From Callaeas wilsoni (lineage: Eukaryota; Chordata; Aves; Passeriformes; Callaeidae), in assembly GCA_013398955.1 (NCBI GenBank), contig VWPU01018787.1, forward strand, positions 35,786-99,785: a stretch of DNA of 64,000 nucleotides. The letters run 5' to 3'. This document shows, one piece after another, positions 40,150 to 53,425 of the stretch. The position numbers were made by a program, and so were the translations under genes. The stretch's first letter is position 1. The number at the start of each line of letters is the position of its first letter. The notes below the pieces were generated by a model. It did not search any database and had not been told where the DNA came from. It saw only the letters and a program-made list of their open reading frames with translations.

Positions 40150-41895
40150 ATGCTTTAAAACATTGGCAGCAACAACAAAACAAAGCAAAGTAGAAAAATA
40201 ATGATTGCAGTCAACTTCAAAAAGAATTACCTAAGAGTAAGGAAACTTGTTAAAAAATATGCTAAAGAGGGCAGCTAAAAGGTGATAAAAAGCTGACTAA
40301 AAGAGTTAAATCCCTGCCAGCAGCATGAACATAATTTAGAGACTACATTGAAGATAAAAAGGATATGCATACTTCCTGTCATGAAAGATTTGAGAAAAGC
40401 TAAACGAAGCCAGCATGGCTAAACAACAGTATAAGAAAGATTACCAAATGCAAGAAGGCAAGTTTGAAAATGTTGAAGTGGTGTCCAAATATGGAAACTA
40501 GAGAGGATGAAACTTTGGCAGGTTAAATATAAAAACAGAGTAAGGCAAACCAGAAGACCACTGGAAAAAAACTGCAAAAAACAACAATAAATATTTTTTC
40601 AAATATATCAGGCACAGGAAATCTGTCAGAGAGTCCAAAGAGCCAGTAGATATTCAAAGAATAAAAGAAGTACTGAGGGCCATAAAAAAAGAAACAAAAT
40701 TTATTTTTTTTTTTGTTCACTATGGATGCACATGAAAAGACTTTCAGGCCAGAAAACTTCTTTACTGAGAACTCATTGAAGAGCTGACTGATATTTAAGT
40801 GTTACCCATGGAAGGAATAGAGAAAAAGAACGATAACAGCCAGGACCAAGTGTCAAAGAACTCACGAAATAAAATAGTTCAGCCAGTAAGTGTGATGTAC
40901 AACCTTTGAATTAGAAAGGTCTGAGTCCCTGTAGACTGGAAGGGAGCAGATGTGACACCATTTTCTGAAATGGGTTCCACGACAGGACCAAAGAGCTAAT
41001 GACTAGAAAGGTTATAATTTTCCCTGGGCAAATTGCACTAGTGCGATTGACACACCTGAAGGATGGGATGCCATCCAGAGGGACCTGGAGAAGCTCGAGA
41101 AGTGGGTCCTCGGGAATCTCATGTGGTCTAACAAGACTGAGTGCAAGAGGCTGCACCTGGGTCAGGGCAATCCCTGGTACCAATCTGGGCTGGGGGATGA
41201 CCAGATGGGGAGCAGCCCTGCTGAGGACTTGGGGGTGCTGGCGGATGAGAGGCTGGACATGACCCAGCAATGAGCACTCACAGCCCAGAAAGCCAAACGT
41301 GTCCTGGGGCTGCATCCAAAGCAGCGTGGGCAGCAGGGTGAGAGAGGGGATTCTGACCCTCTGCTCTGCTGTGGTGAGACCCCTCCTTCAGTTCTGCATC
41401 CAGCCTTGGAGTCCCCCGCACAGAAAAGACATTGACTTGTTAGAGTGAATCCAGAGGTGGCCACCAAGATGCTGGGGGGGATAGAGCACCTCTCCTATGA
41501 GGAAAGGTTAAGACAATTGTGATTGTTCAGCCTGGAAAAGAGAAGGCTTCCAAGGTGACCTAATCATAGCCTAACAATACCTGAAAGGGCCCTACAAGAA
41601 AGGTAGAGAGAAACTTTTGCATGGGGATGTAGTGAAGACAAGGGGGAATAGCTTCAACCTGAAAGTGAGTAGGTTTAGATTAGATGTTAGGAAGAAATTC
41701 TTTACTGAGTGTGGTAAGGCACTGGAACAGGCTGCCCAGAAAACTGTGGATTCTCCATGCCTGGAAGTGTTCCAGGGCAGGTTGGATGGGGCTCTGAGAA
41801 ACCTGGTCAAGTGGAAATTTCCTGTGCCCATGGCAGAGGGGTTAGAACTAGATCATCTTATTGGTTCCTTCCAACCCAAGCCATTCTCTGAAACT
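40150..41895 (+). repeat. CR1 LINE, about 1.7 kb, ORF2 remnant plus 3' UTR, plus orientation
   Basis: The second half (41,020-41,895) is clear. It gives [14 protein letters not shown] then [21 protein letters not shown], and near the end R-L-D-V-R-K-K-F-F-T-E-C-G. The 3' UTR then carries CCTGTGCCCATGGCAGAGG and CAACCCAAGCCATTCTCTGA. The first half (40,150-41,019) is more decayed but reads like the linker and reverse transcriptase part of CR1 ORF2, for example the word R-I-K-E-V-L-R-A-I-K-K near 40,650-40,690 and 'gccagcatggctaaacaac' at about 40,409. Many stops and frame breaks make it inactive. Antisense frames of 134 and 101 codons are shadows. Confidence 0.85.
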
Positions 41896-42117
41896 GCTGG
41901 TAAATATAGCAATGAACAGAATCAGCAGACACATGAACATATACAACATAGTGCAGAAGAGCTCAAGGCACTATTGGAAAGGGAGGCTTTGCCTTACAAG
42001 CTTCCTGGCAGTCTATGAAGGAGATAACAAGCTTGTTCATTGGGAATATGCAGCCTTGTGCTGTTTTTTACCAGGATAATTTTCTCCATAGTAGCTGGTA
42101 TCAGCCCATATTTGGAT
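41896..42117. other. Short spacer between CR1 and LTR
   Basis: No recognised feature. It may include decayed internal sequence of the adjacent retroelement, but nothing decisive is visible. Confidence 0.4.
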
Positions 42118-42599
42118 TTGTGCTGGAAACAGTGTCAATGACTCAGGCATCTTTGAGCTATTGCTGAGACATCAGGGCATTTTGTTCTCCTCATACTGTC
42201 CCAGCAGCAAGGAGGCTTGGGGTATGCAAGAAGCTGGGAGGGGTACAGCTGAGACAGTGGACCACACTGACCAGAAGGATATTCCACACCATATGGCATC
42301 ATGCTCAGCATAAAAACTGTAGGAAGGTTGACGAGGGAGCTGCTGCTCAGGGACTGAATGGCCATTGGTTGTTTGGTAGTGAGCAACTGTTTTCATTTGA
42401 ATCTCTTGTCTGTCTTGGTATTTATGTCTTCCTGTCATTTTCCATTATTATTATTATTAGTATTATTAAGCTGTTCTTATCTCAACCCATGTGTTTTCTC
42501 ACTTTTACCCTTTCAGTTCTCTTCCCCTCCATTCTGTGGGGGGTGGGGAGTGAGTGAATGGCTGCTGGGACTTAGTTACCATGGGGTTAAACCACAACA
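42118..42599 (+). mobile_element. Solo-type LTR of an avian ERV-L-like endogenous retrovirus, plus orientation
   Basis: The 3' part matches the widespread avian ERV-L LTR as I know it: CTTATCTCAACCCATG, then TTTTCTCACTTTTACCC, a G-rich stretch with GTGAGTGAATGGCTG, and an end at GGGGTTAAACCACAACA. Upstream are GGATATTCCACACCATATG and a TATA-like GCATAAAAAC near 42,310. An ATT trinucleotide run (42,444-42,468) has expanded inside it. The 5' boundary is uncertain. No viral gene is seen next to it, so it is most likely a solo LTR. Confidence 0.85.
42444..42468 (+). repeat. ATT trinucleotide microsatellite inside the LTR
   Basis: About eight ATT units with one interruption (AGT). It lies within the LTR described for this region. 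Confidence 0.85.
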
Positions 42600-42829
42600 C
42601 AGCTGCTGCAGTCCACCTGAATTTCCAAAAAAGCATTGAATGAGGTGCTCCATCAAAAGATTTTGTGGTGACATAGAATAAGAGTGAATATTTACACATG
42701 AATTAAAGACAAGATAAAGATAGAAAACAGTGCAGGATTAATTTGATCCTTGGAAGAAGGTCTACATGTATGTGTGCTCAGATTGTGCTGCTCAAGATTT
42801 TAGAAAATAGCAGTACAGTATTTCATGTG

Positions 42830-43502
42830 ACTACTACATTATTGGAGGACAGTGAAAATAAGCATTAGCACTGAAGTGTAGAAGGAAAGCATGAGACATA
42901 ATGACTGGATGTTAAAATGGCAGATAAAACTCAGTGAAGTGCTGCACAAAAGAAAACAAAAAATGCTGTTGGACGCCAGAGGAATGAGTTGAAGGATGTA
43001 GATGTTTCTGTGCTCAGTAGTCAGTAACTGTCACGAAAAACAACTTTTTAAAAGTATTAAGAATAAAATAAAAGGCATCAGTATGCCACTGAATAGACTG
43101 TGCTATCTTTCTTTGACAAAAGGAATCATCAAATAAAACTTATAATTTGCTGGGTCAAAGCAAACAAGATAATGTAGCTGAGCTAAGAAGCTTTATGCTA
43201 GAAATTTTCAAAGAGCTAATAAAAGACAAAACAATCAAGGGCAACTAAAAAAATTATCATCCCTGACACAGAAATTTAGGCACTGAGCCACAAATTCTTG
43301 GAAGTCCAGACAGTATTCCAGGGAAGTAATACTGTAAGCTCTCTTTAGTTCTGTATTTGTTGCCCCTGGAGAAGAGAAGACTTAGGACGGACTTAATAGC
43401 AGTCTTCCTTCCTTCCCATACCTAAAAAGAGGCCACTGAGAAGACAGAGATTGAACTAGAGATCTTCTGATGTGCCTTTCAACCTGAATTATTCTGTATT
43501 TC
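42830..43502 (+). repeat. Old CR1 LINE fragment, plus orientation
   Basis: The word AATGGCAGATAAAACTCAG followed by GTGCTGCACAAAAG (about 42,917-42,954) resembles the CR1 ORF2 segment encoding M-A-D-E-x-Q. The 3' part has GGAGAAGAGAAGACTTAGGA with TAATAGCAGTCTTCC, and ends with CTTTCAACCTGAATTATTCTG. The last 150 bases are convincing; the upstream part is tentative because of high divergence. Confidence 0.65.
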
Positions 43503-46500
43503 TAGGATGCATTAAGTTTCAGCACTGCTGGAAACATGCTACGGGGCTATCTGGGCTTTAGTCCAATCCAGTGTACCGGTTCTCATCTTATGCATGTGTA
43601 TGAATTAGACACACTGTTAAAAACTCATGGTCAAACTCAAGCTCATTAGCAACTCACCATCTCTGCAAGCTGGATGTGGCACTTGTATTTCCAGCTTCAA
43701 GAAACAGGACTCACATTTTGAGTTTTACCTTTATGCTTTCAAGAAGAAATAATATTGAAGTCCTCACAAATAATAGAGATTCAAATACCCTATTTGAGTC
43801 CTTTAAGAGAAAATTTGAAAGAGGTATTTTTCCCCAGACTCTCCAGCAAGATATTGAAATATGCTCAGGCTCACTTTTTTATCTAGAAGGAAGAAGGAAT
43901 TATTAGGGGGCTACTGCCTTAGAGAAGAATAATAGATAAAGGAAGTGGTTGAGAATATGAAAACGGAAAATAATTTGCACGCAATTGAACAGAAAATACT
44001 GCAGTATCACTCTAAAAAGAGCAAGGAAGGGATGGAATGAAAGCAACAAATCAATGACAATAAATCAGATATTTTAAAATCTAACTCAGGCATGTGTGGG
44101 TTTGATATCCTGGGAAGGCAGAGAAAAGGAAAAGTAAAGCATGGAAGCAAGCACTTACAGAAAGAAACCTTATGAAACACACAATTAACCTGATACACAA
44201 AGAAGAGAGGAGGAATGGCTTTTGCTTCATTAGGTGCAACTGAAGCAGAAACAAATCACACAGGAGGCGGAACACATCAAAATATACAATCAGAATACAG
44301 TCAGAACAACAGCAGAAGTGCACAGGGTAAATCAAGTGCTATTGTTAAATCATTGAGAAGTAGCAGGTGAAGAGAGCTCGATAAGAACAGGAAAGAGTTA
44401 GCAGGGTGTTAAAAGACAAAGCAACATGGTGTTAAACAGAGGCCAAAAAGAGGAGTGCCCTTGTTCGTATCCCTTAACTCCCAATCCCACAGAAATCTGG
44501 TGATGCAGGATATGAACTGGGATGGGAAATACTCAGGACTTGTATAGAAACTGCACACCTGAGCCATATTAAGGATATGCCATTTTTATACCATTTCAGA
44601 ATTTCTGTCACTTTGTGCAGAAAGTGAGTCCAGTCAGACTTGATGCCTGTAAAGCACAGTAAATTAAATAATCTGTCTCAGGTTCTCCTGAATAAATGTC
44701 TGTTCAAAGTAGTTTTTGCTAGTGAGTAGCTAGAATATGTTCATCACAGAAATTACTGCATCAATTACTGATGAGCCTTTTGGGCCTTTACTGGCTGAAA
44801 GCTGGAGCTCCCAGGAATGACAAAAGTATAGGTTGGGTACTCTATGGGAGGGGTGATGATGTGATTTGCATTCACATCTTGAAGAGCATTTATAGTGTCA
44901 CATCACAGCAGAAACAGACACTTCTGTACACATAAATGATTTCTACAGTAAGGCCACACAAGAGTTATGCAGCAGTATTGCATCCAGAGTAACTCCAGCC
45001 CAATACAGGAATGACTCAACCAAAATCCAACAGCCTTTATTTTGTTTTTATTTGCAGTACTCTTAATTATGAGACTCTTTTTGTAGACTGCTAGTCATAT
45101 CCATGAATACGTTTCAGTAATATGTGGCTTACTTAATGGTGTAAAGAAGTCTTTCATTCACGTTTGTTTTATGGAAGTTGAGGATTTTCTGAACACCTCC
45201 TTGATACACATGAAACTTGCTATTAAGATGTGTCACAGTAAAAAATGATAACATATTTTAGAATGACCTTAAAGGTCTCACTCAAATATAAAATATGCAG
45301 TACTGTAAACTGCAGAATTGTGTAAGCTTGTTTAGGAAAAAAAGGCTTCTGGTCTTGTTAGCACCAGGCAAACACAGGTTATTTTTAATACATTGTATAA
45401 CAATAAATATAATTATTCCATAGATAGCGATAGAAAAACAGCATTATTCATAGAGATATTGAGGAGTGAAGCACCAGAGCCATTCAGGAACCAAGCAGAA
45501 GTCAATAAAAATATTGTCTTAGAATTTATTGTCTTTTATATTCTGTGACATAGATTTCTTCATTTCATCACTCTGAGGTCAGCCAATAAACAAGATTCAA
45601 AAGGTACGTAGAGTCTATGCCTCTGAGCTTTTCATGTCCAGTGGCAAGTTCAAGAACTGATCAAAGTTTGAACTCCCAACGTGGAATGAAAGAAGAACAT
45701 CTAAAAACAGGGCATCTGTTTTGTGGAGTGCTTTTTACTTCCCAGGAAATGAAGGCACAAAGTAGGCATTCCCACCAAACAACTTTATAAAACATAAGCC
45801 TCTAGGTATTCCCATAGACATCATCTACCACAGACTATTTAGTTTTCCTCCTTCTAGCTCTGGGCTAGTTCCCTAGAAAGCCTGAAGAGCCCATAAATCT
45901 CTCTTCAGGCATCTAAGCCTACAGGTGCATTAACATGTAATTTAGCAAACAGTAGACTGGCAGACTGAAGCTACTGATGTACCCACATCCACATTAGGTG
46001 TGTGTCAGGGCTCATCCTTCCGACTCAATGTGGTGTGATGCCTTGAACCGAACATCTCCCTCATGTCCATGACTCATAGCTGCTCCAAGGACTGGTCAGT
46101 CATTTGGACACTGGGTTAGAGCACATCAGGGGTTAGAGCACATCTGTAAGTTCCTGCAGAAAAGCTTCTGGATTTATTTCACACAGGCAAAAACTAGTGC
46201 ATGTGCACAAAAGCCACTCTATAGCCAAGTCAATGTGCATCAAGTGGGGATGACAGAGAGTTAGTTTCAAAACTACACTGCTGCACTGAATCAACACATT
46301 CAGGCACATAAAGCCTACATCCAGTATGGGAGTGTCAACATCTGACTGCAAATAAAATAAAACTTATGCTGGTAAAAAAATTAGCTCAGAATTTCATCTG
46401 TGCAAGTGAAACCAAATTCTACCTTCATCTTCAGAGCGGAAAAAATTTACCTTCGTATGAGAAATGGACATACTCCATTGACAACGCCCTTCTAGAGGAT

Positions 46501-48620
46501 GCAGGCAAAACCCTGCTGAAAGGGCTGGTGTGTCTGCAATGCAGACATCTGCAGGAGAGGAGAAGCAGGGAGAGCTTATGGCCAGGAAACACATGGTCTT
46601 CCATGCTTTATGTTCCTCCTTCCATTGTTGCAGGTCCTCACTATTTGCAGAGCCTCCCCTCCAGCACAAGGAGGACAGGGTGAAACTGAGCAGTCAGAGA
46701 AGTGCAGGATCATCCTTGCAAGCAGTAGGGTTATGGCTGACTGTTACTGGAACAAGAAAAGCCACTTGGTCCTTCTAAGGATGACAATATCTGGAAAATC
46801 ACCAACTGTAGCAAGCCATTATACTCCTGCTTCTTTTAGCTTCAGGCGCCTAGCCCAAAAACTACTGTAAGGGTGTTACCTGTTATCCTTAACTTACTGT
46901 GTGATAAAATTCTGTGCTTTTTGGACTTCAAAAGTTGCCCTGCATAGAGATGCCTCTGCTGTGAAAACAAGGCATAGGAAAAATTAATCTGGGGCACAAC
47001 TGATCCTGGCCAAGCAGTGTTGACCTGGAAACTAGGAGAATTTAAATGCTGTACAAGGTAATGAAGTGAAAGCCCCAAATCTCCAACTCAGGCAACTCAA
47101 TTTGTGTTAACAGGCAATAAAAATTGTCTGACACATATCACTGCCACTGTCAAAAGAGAATGGTGGGTGTTAAAGGCCAGAGGTATGATAAAACAATTGT
47201 AACTGGAAGACTTGATGGAATGAAAGCTAAGGAAGGGAAAGACAACAGGGTTGTTGAGAAGTTTTGTTTCTCAGGTTGAGAACAATGATTAGAAAAACTT
47301 ACAATTTATCTGTGAATTTTTTTCTGTGTCAACTGCTCTAATGTTTTATTCACTCACAGCCTTACTTAGATAGTAACAAGGAAAGCACCAAAATGTCTTT
47401 CTTGGTATATGACTTTCTCTATTCTCCAGTGCAAAGTCAGCTCAGCACTTATAGGTCTAACCTTGGCTAAAACGAAATTGGAGAAGGTCTCAGAAAGAAA
47501 AAATAGAAAAAAGTGAGAATCTTGTTAGCCCCACTAAAGTGCTTAACGTTGGCCTTAACTATTTTTAAAGTCCTTGTTTAAATTTTAAAGCAGTAAGGGA
47601 TTAAGAACAAACACATGCATTTCTCTTCTTGTTTCACTTGTGTGTAAGTAATTTTAAAGGTCAAGCACAGCCTTTTTGGTCCCTGAAAAAGCTCTCTGCA
47701 TTTTGAAAGTCAAAAAACATCGGCCAGATCATCAGCGAATGTAAACTAGCAAAGATTATCATAGTCAATACAGCAGGACAATTTACGCCGGTTGAGATTC
47801 TGGCTGCTGTTTTGTAACATTCCGGGAGAAAAACATTACAATGTTTTTTAAAGAAATATAACCTGAAAGAGGAGAGACAGATTTCCCTGTCTGAGTCTCT
47901 GCCAGAGGGAATGAACTCATAAGGCGCATAAATCAAGACAATGAAAACAGGCAGCTGAAGTCCAGTTCTGGTGACGACAGGTATATTGTTTCTTTAGGTT
48001 TCCAGTAGAAAGCCAGGCTGTGCGTGCAGGAGCTCTCTACTGAGGCACAAAGAGCACCATAGCTTGAGGATTCCATTAATTTCACTAAGTATATTGATTT
48101 AGCCATTAGAAAAGAATCATATATGCCTCTGACACAAAAGTTCTCTTAAAATATTTTACAAGCCCTGTTGGTGTTCCCTGGACAGAAGAAACAAGTCAGC
48201 AGCCTGGAGATCCCAAGAATCAAAGCAGACTTTAGAATATGGCAGTAATTACACTGTTTTCTTCATAATGTTTACCAAGCGCTTCTTCTGGGATATCAGA
48301 GAGGAGCTTGGTAATTTTTTTTAAAAAAAGTTGTAATTCACTTCTTAGGTGTCTTTTTGCTGATTCTTGCCATGATGATGAAAAAAAAGCAGAGTGATAT
48401 CCCAGATCTCTCCTTCTAAATATGCTCCTAGAGCAGATCTGAAGGATGCTTAGGACCTGATTCAAAACATAATAAATCAATTATATAACTAATCAATAGA
48501 ACAAAAAAAAATCAATATCATTGGCCTCATCCTATTTTCATGGAAGTCAAGGAAGTAAATTTTCAATGGCAACAACATTGAATAGTACTATTAAGTTTAA
48601 AATTCCTCATGAATAAAACA
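43503..48620. other. Intergenic DNA, no gene recognised
   Basis: Several overlapping frames of 70-105 codons lie at 46,130-47,080 on both strands without coding motifs or convincing conservation. The composition there is only slightly richer in GC. No RNA gene or repeat terminus was recognised in the stretch. Confidence 0.5.
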
Positions 48621-48772
48621 CAGAATCTCAGAATCATAGAATCATAGAATCTTCAAATGGTTTGGATTGGAAGGGACCTTGAAGATCATCAAGTTCGAAC
48701 TCCATGCTGTGGGCAGGGACACCTTCCACTAGACTAGGTTTCTCAAAGCTCCATCTGACCTAGCATCTTGAA
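48621..48772 (-). repeat. CR1 LINE 3' terminal fragment, minus orientation (well preserved)
   Basis: It starts with three AGAATC(A/T) units (the inverted 3' repeat) and continues TTTGGATTGGAAGGGACCTT, then GAAGATCATCAAGTTCGAAC, GGGCAGGGACACCTTCCACT and AGACTAGGTT. This is a textbook reverse-oriented CR1 3' UTR, 5'-truncated to about 150 bases. It is one of the less diverged copies in the window. Confidence 0.95.
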
Positions 48773-51700
48773 AGACTGTATGAACAAAATGAGTAGCTCC
48801 CTATTAAAAATTTTTGCTATTAAAATCAGGCTTTTATTTACTTTCCCAGTGCCTCACAAGGAGACATTTGAAGCTCTAGGAGAAGGATTTTTGAATCTGC
48901 CTTTTTTTCTCTTCTCCCATGCTGTAATCACTGCAGAATTTAAAGAGCATATTCATGTGAGAACACTTTATTTCCTAATTAGGGACAATTGGTATGTTCA
49001 GGTGATTATTTTTCTGAGTGTCTGAAAAGATATGATCCTTCTCAGATGGTCTGGTATCATGGGCTTAGGTCAAAATAAATGTTTTCTTTCACTGTTTCTT
49101 TCCCATTTCAGTGCATGTAAATAATAGCTAGGCTACAGTCAGTTTTTAACTTATTTTTATAATTAAATAATTATATTTTTATAATTTTATTTGTGATTAA
49201 TTGTAATCACAATTCAAGGATCTAATACAATGAACACTTCCGTGATTACTGTTAACAGAAGGTGAATAGTAATAGAGTAGTTACATAAGGATTACTCCCA
49301 ATGAGTAAGTGTTGAAAAGTATAGAGACAAATACCCATCCTTCCTTCCTGGCTGTTTAAGAGATTTCTAATCCCAAATATAAGAGAAAGGAAGGCCAAAT
49401 ATTAAGCTGCTGAACACTCCACATATAGCAACTCTTTCCTAGTACAAGCATGAGCTGCATACTGGGATTTAGGCAACATGAAAATAAGCCCTCAATAGAA
49501 TTCTTTAAAATGTCAGGTTTTAGTATTTCGCATTTTAAAAGTTCCAAGAATTTCTACACCAGGATCAAAGTATGGGATTCAACCCAAATATATGAATATC
49601 AACACACAAGCAATGTTTAGAATGAATCAGTCAAACGATTTTTTGCAAAAGAATGCTCTTTCTGTGCTCAGGAGGCATTTCAAATTTCATTTGACATGCA
49701 AGGCAGTTAATTTCATTTTGGTGCATTTATGTTACCGTATTCTGCTCTTTGACACCTCGTGTGGTAAAAATTCTTCCTGTGTAAAATTTGTAAAATTATA
49801 GAGTTTAGCTTTGATTCTTGGGGAAACTTGTTCTAAGGTGAAAATTTTCCTGTTCTTCTCTGGTTTAACTCTGTTCAAAATCACTAATATATCTATGTGA
49901 TAATTAATATACTTTAACTTTTTTGTTGATAGTGAGTGATGCTTACTTTGAGACTGTATTATATACATACACAGGGAGGAAACTATGTTCTGAGTGAAGC
50001 ATCTTTGTTGTGTCTGCTCCCTCAAGAAACACTAATATAAAGTGTCAGTTTATAAGGAACCTCCAAAATCAGTTATTGAGTTATTTTTTTAAACCATATG
50101 CAGAGATTACAACTGTTCTGGCATGCATTTTCCAGCCTATGAAATACTAAACCCAAAGCTATACTGCTTTTATTAAAATATTTTTAGAATGCAAAAAGAC
50201 TAAGAATATGAGGAAATGCCAAATCAATATTTAGTTTTGCATTGGTTACTCAGGACATTTTATCACTAGGTATCTGTCCTACATGGAAACGAAAAGGAGA
50301 AGCAGTAGATGGACATATAATTAGACATTCAGTACAATTAACTCATCAAAGACACAGAAGTGTGGTTTCAACAGACACAGTATATGCACCATTTATTACA
50401 TTCTGGAACTTTGATATAATACAGTCTAATGGTCACACTTTCAGTAGAGAATTTCCTATATTTAATTTAAAAGGACAGGATTAAGAATTTTCTGATTTGC
50501 AAGTTAAGAGACATGACCAGGGAAAACCCCTAAATTCAATTTTTCAGCATAGAAGCAGGCTTGAGCTTGAGCTGCCAGTCCAATTTGAATAGCTAGCAGC
50601 CAAGGCCAGCTTCTGCTCCACATCAGAAAATGAGCCACCACTACCACCACCATTCCAGAAAGCCAAGTCCATCCTGTTTCCTTTTCTTTCCCATCATTAG
50701 AATCTTGTACTTTGTTGAGGCTGGAAAGCAGAGATGATAAACCCATCTTTCTCCTTCGCCTTCCACTTCCATTATCAACGCTCCGAAAGCTTTAGGGCAA
50801 TTGCAGTTCTTCATGTACCTCTACAGAGCAGAACAGGTTCATTTCCAGGCTGCTCATGTTCAGCTAGCATTTTACCAGATTGCTAAGGTTTTCCTGGGGA
50901 ATACCAGTCACAGAAAAGAAACTGCATTTTTTGCAGCTTCTATCAAAGAGAGTTTCATGAGACAAAGGAACATTTTTCTAGGCTTAACTGTTCATTTGCA
51001 GCAACCCTAGAGGAGATATTAGAACATTTAACACAGATACAAGGAAAATGTAAAATGAAAATGGAACAGAGTAGGCAACTAGGCTGCTTTCAGTTCCCTG
51101 TATAATTATTATAAATTTGCTTCCACACATCCTGTAGATGTTCTGTATGTCTGGAGACAGAGTGGAGCCTCCTTCCAGTATGCTAGTTCCCCTTGTATAT
51201 AATTCCTTTTCTGCCAAGTAAGAAACCTAAAGACCTAAAGTGGTTACTGCATGCTCATGTGGGCTCTGAATTCCAGAACTGAATGCTGCCATTTATCTCT
51301 TCCTAATTACCATGAATTCTTCCTTTATGCATTCAATGGAGATTGGATTAACACAGCTATTCTGTTTAAAAATCAGACCTCAGCATTGTCAGTTGCAGTG
51401 CTCTAGTAGCTAAATTTATCATATCTTATCTTCCTGAGGAATCTTTGCTGTGTTCCAGGATCATTTGTTAATGTCACTGCAGCCACTGAAATGGCAGAAG
51501 TTCATTATATTGTTATTGTTCATACAGCATAACAAAACTCTAAACAGAAGGTCAAATTCTGATCATGTGACTATGTATATAAATAAAGAATATTTCCACT
51601 GAGTAAGATGAAATTGTTGGAATAGCTGGCCAAAGATCTAATTTATTATTGTGGCATTCACAGAAATAGCAATTAGAAATAAACACATGGACACACATAC

Positions 51701-52950
51701 AGTGACTAGAATATATAACACTATCTTGCTGTAACATTAGATTTCTCTTAAAAAGCAAATGGGAAAAGATAAAGACTATGACAGCATTTTGCAATAGTTT
51801 ACAAGAAAATACAATATCAGGTCTAAATTGCTTGAAATAAAAAACTTCATTTGGCTAAAGGAACTTTTCAATAGGATGAATATATTTTGCTGTAACCCAT
51901 TTAGTTTAATTTTGCAGCTTTTTCACTACTCCCTTAATCCAAGAGAACTGGCAATTATGATTTAGATTTGAGTGCAGTCCTTTTTAATCCCGTAATTTGG
52001 CCAACGGTTGTGGAAGGCTTTTTAAAAAATGAACAGAGGTGAGACCCATTACTAAATCTGCCTGTAACATTTCACCCTGGATCAGAGATAGGATCAGTTT
52101 CCAATACCTTTCTTAGTTCTACAGCTTCTAGTAGCCCTCCATCCTCTCAGAGCATTGAAATAGGCAGGAGTGCTTGAGGATACTGAACATGTCTGAAACA
52201 TCCAAAACCTGGCACATGTCATGTCTCCTCTAGACAAACGGAAAGCACAGAGAGAAGGGGTTTAGACAGTTGAGGATCTAGTTTATGTCACAGCACCAGC
52301 AAAGGATCAGTCTCTCTTAATATAAAATATGGACACATTCATACATGTTTTGAAAGATCACTTCTTCTCAGCATTAGTCTTGTAAAAGACAAGTTTTTCC
52401 CAGCTCCTTCCAACTAAATTAATTTCCATAATAAGCTAACTTCTAGCTTACCTTTACTATGTAGTTAGGTATTTATCCTGATTCGCTGCATAGCAGCATA
52501 TCACATGAAGAACTCAGAACACCTACTGATCTTTACAGCAAGCAAGAGATATGCCACTACCTTGTGCAGGCTAGGGAAAACTCTTCTTAGACTTTATCTC
52601 CTTCGTATCACACACATCATATCACTACATCTCACATAAAATCACATCAGGTGGTTCTATTGTATAATAGAACCTTTATAATCTTCTTCAAACAGAAGAT
52701 TTTAAAGGACATCAGTGACAATGCTTCTCATTGAGAGAGGGAAATGCTTCTCAGTGCAGAGAGGTATTACATAGCTTTCTACAGAGGCATACTGGCTATT
52801 AGTAAAAACCAGATAGTAAAGAATTTCATGCACTAATATTCACCAGAAAGTTATGATTATTACCCTTCTGGCAGGACAGCAAGAGATGGCATTGGTCTCC
52901 AGCTCTTGCCACCTATTATTCTTTCCTACCAGCACAACATATCATCCCCC
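48773..52950. other. AT-rich intergenic DNA, no gene recognised
   Basis: Frames are under 100 codons and without motifs. It contains a 9-bp inverted repeat at 49,191-49,212 in a very AT-rich patch. Nothing else was recognised. Confidence 0.55.
49191..49212. repeat. Perfect 9-bp inverted repeat in an AT-rich patch
   Basis: TTGTGATTA and TAATCACAA flank ATTG. The surrounding 49,140-49,190 is nearly pure A/T with its own small palindromes. Confidence 0.75.
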
Positions 52951-53425
52951 TCATAGAATCATAGAAGCATTTAGGTTGGAAAAGGACTCTAAGATCATCA
53001 AGCCCAGCCATTACTCCAGCACCACCACGTTCACCACTTAACCACGACCCTGTGTCATATCCACACTTCTTTTAAGCACCTTCAGGGATGCTGACTTAAC
53101 CATTTCTCCAAATAGCCTTCTCCAGTGCTTGACAACCCCTTTGGTGCAGAAATGTTTCTCATATCCAATCTAACCCTCCCCTGGCACAGCTTGAGGATGT
53201 TTACTCTTCTTCTGTCGTCCATTGTTACTTGAGAGAAAAGACCAACATCCCCCTCACTACACCCTCCTTTCAGGTAGTTGTAGAGAGCGATAAGGACCCC
53301 TCTGAACCTCCTTTTCTCCAGGCTAAACGCCCTCAGAACACTCAAATGCTCCTTATAAGACTTGTGCTCCAGACCTTCATCAACATCTCCGCCCTTCTCT
53401 GGACTCACTCCAGCACCTCAATGTC
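52951..53425 (-). repeat. CR1 LINE 3' end with ORF2 tail, minus orientation
   Basis: The plus strand opens with TCATAGAATCATAGAAGCAT and TTAGGTTGGAAAAGGACTCT, the inverted CR1 terminus. The minus strand encodes, in one open frame (53,408-53,082), a CR1 ORF2 tail: E-H-K-S-Y-K-E-H-L, then [17 protein letters not shown], and R-L-D-M-R-N where the family has R-K-N-F-F. The tail then diverges after a deletion or frame break. It is not a host gene. Confidence 0.95.

Noticed and set aside
40911..41467. Antisense frames of 134 and 101 codons
   Set aside because: They are reverse-strand shadows of the CR1 ORF2 remnant.
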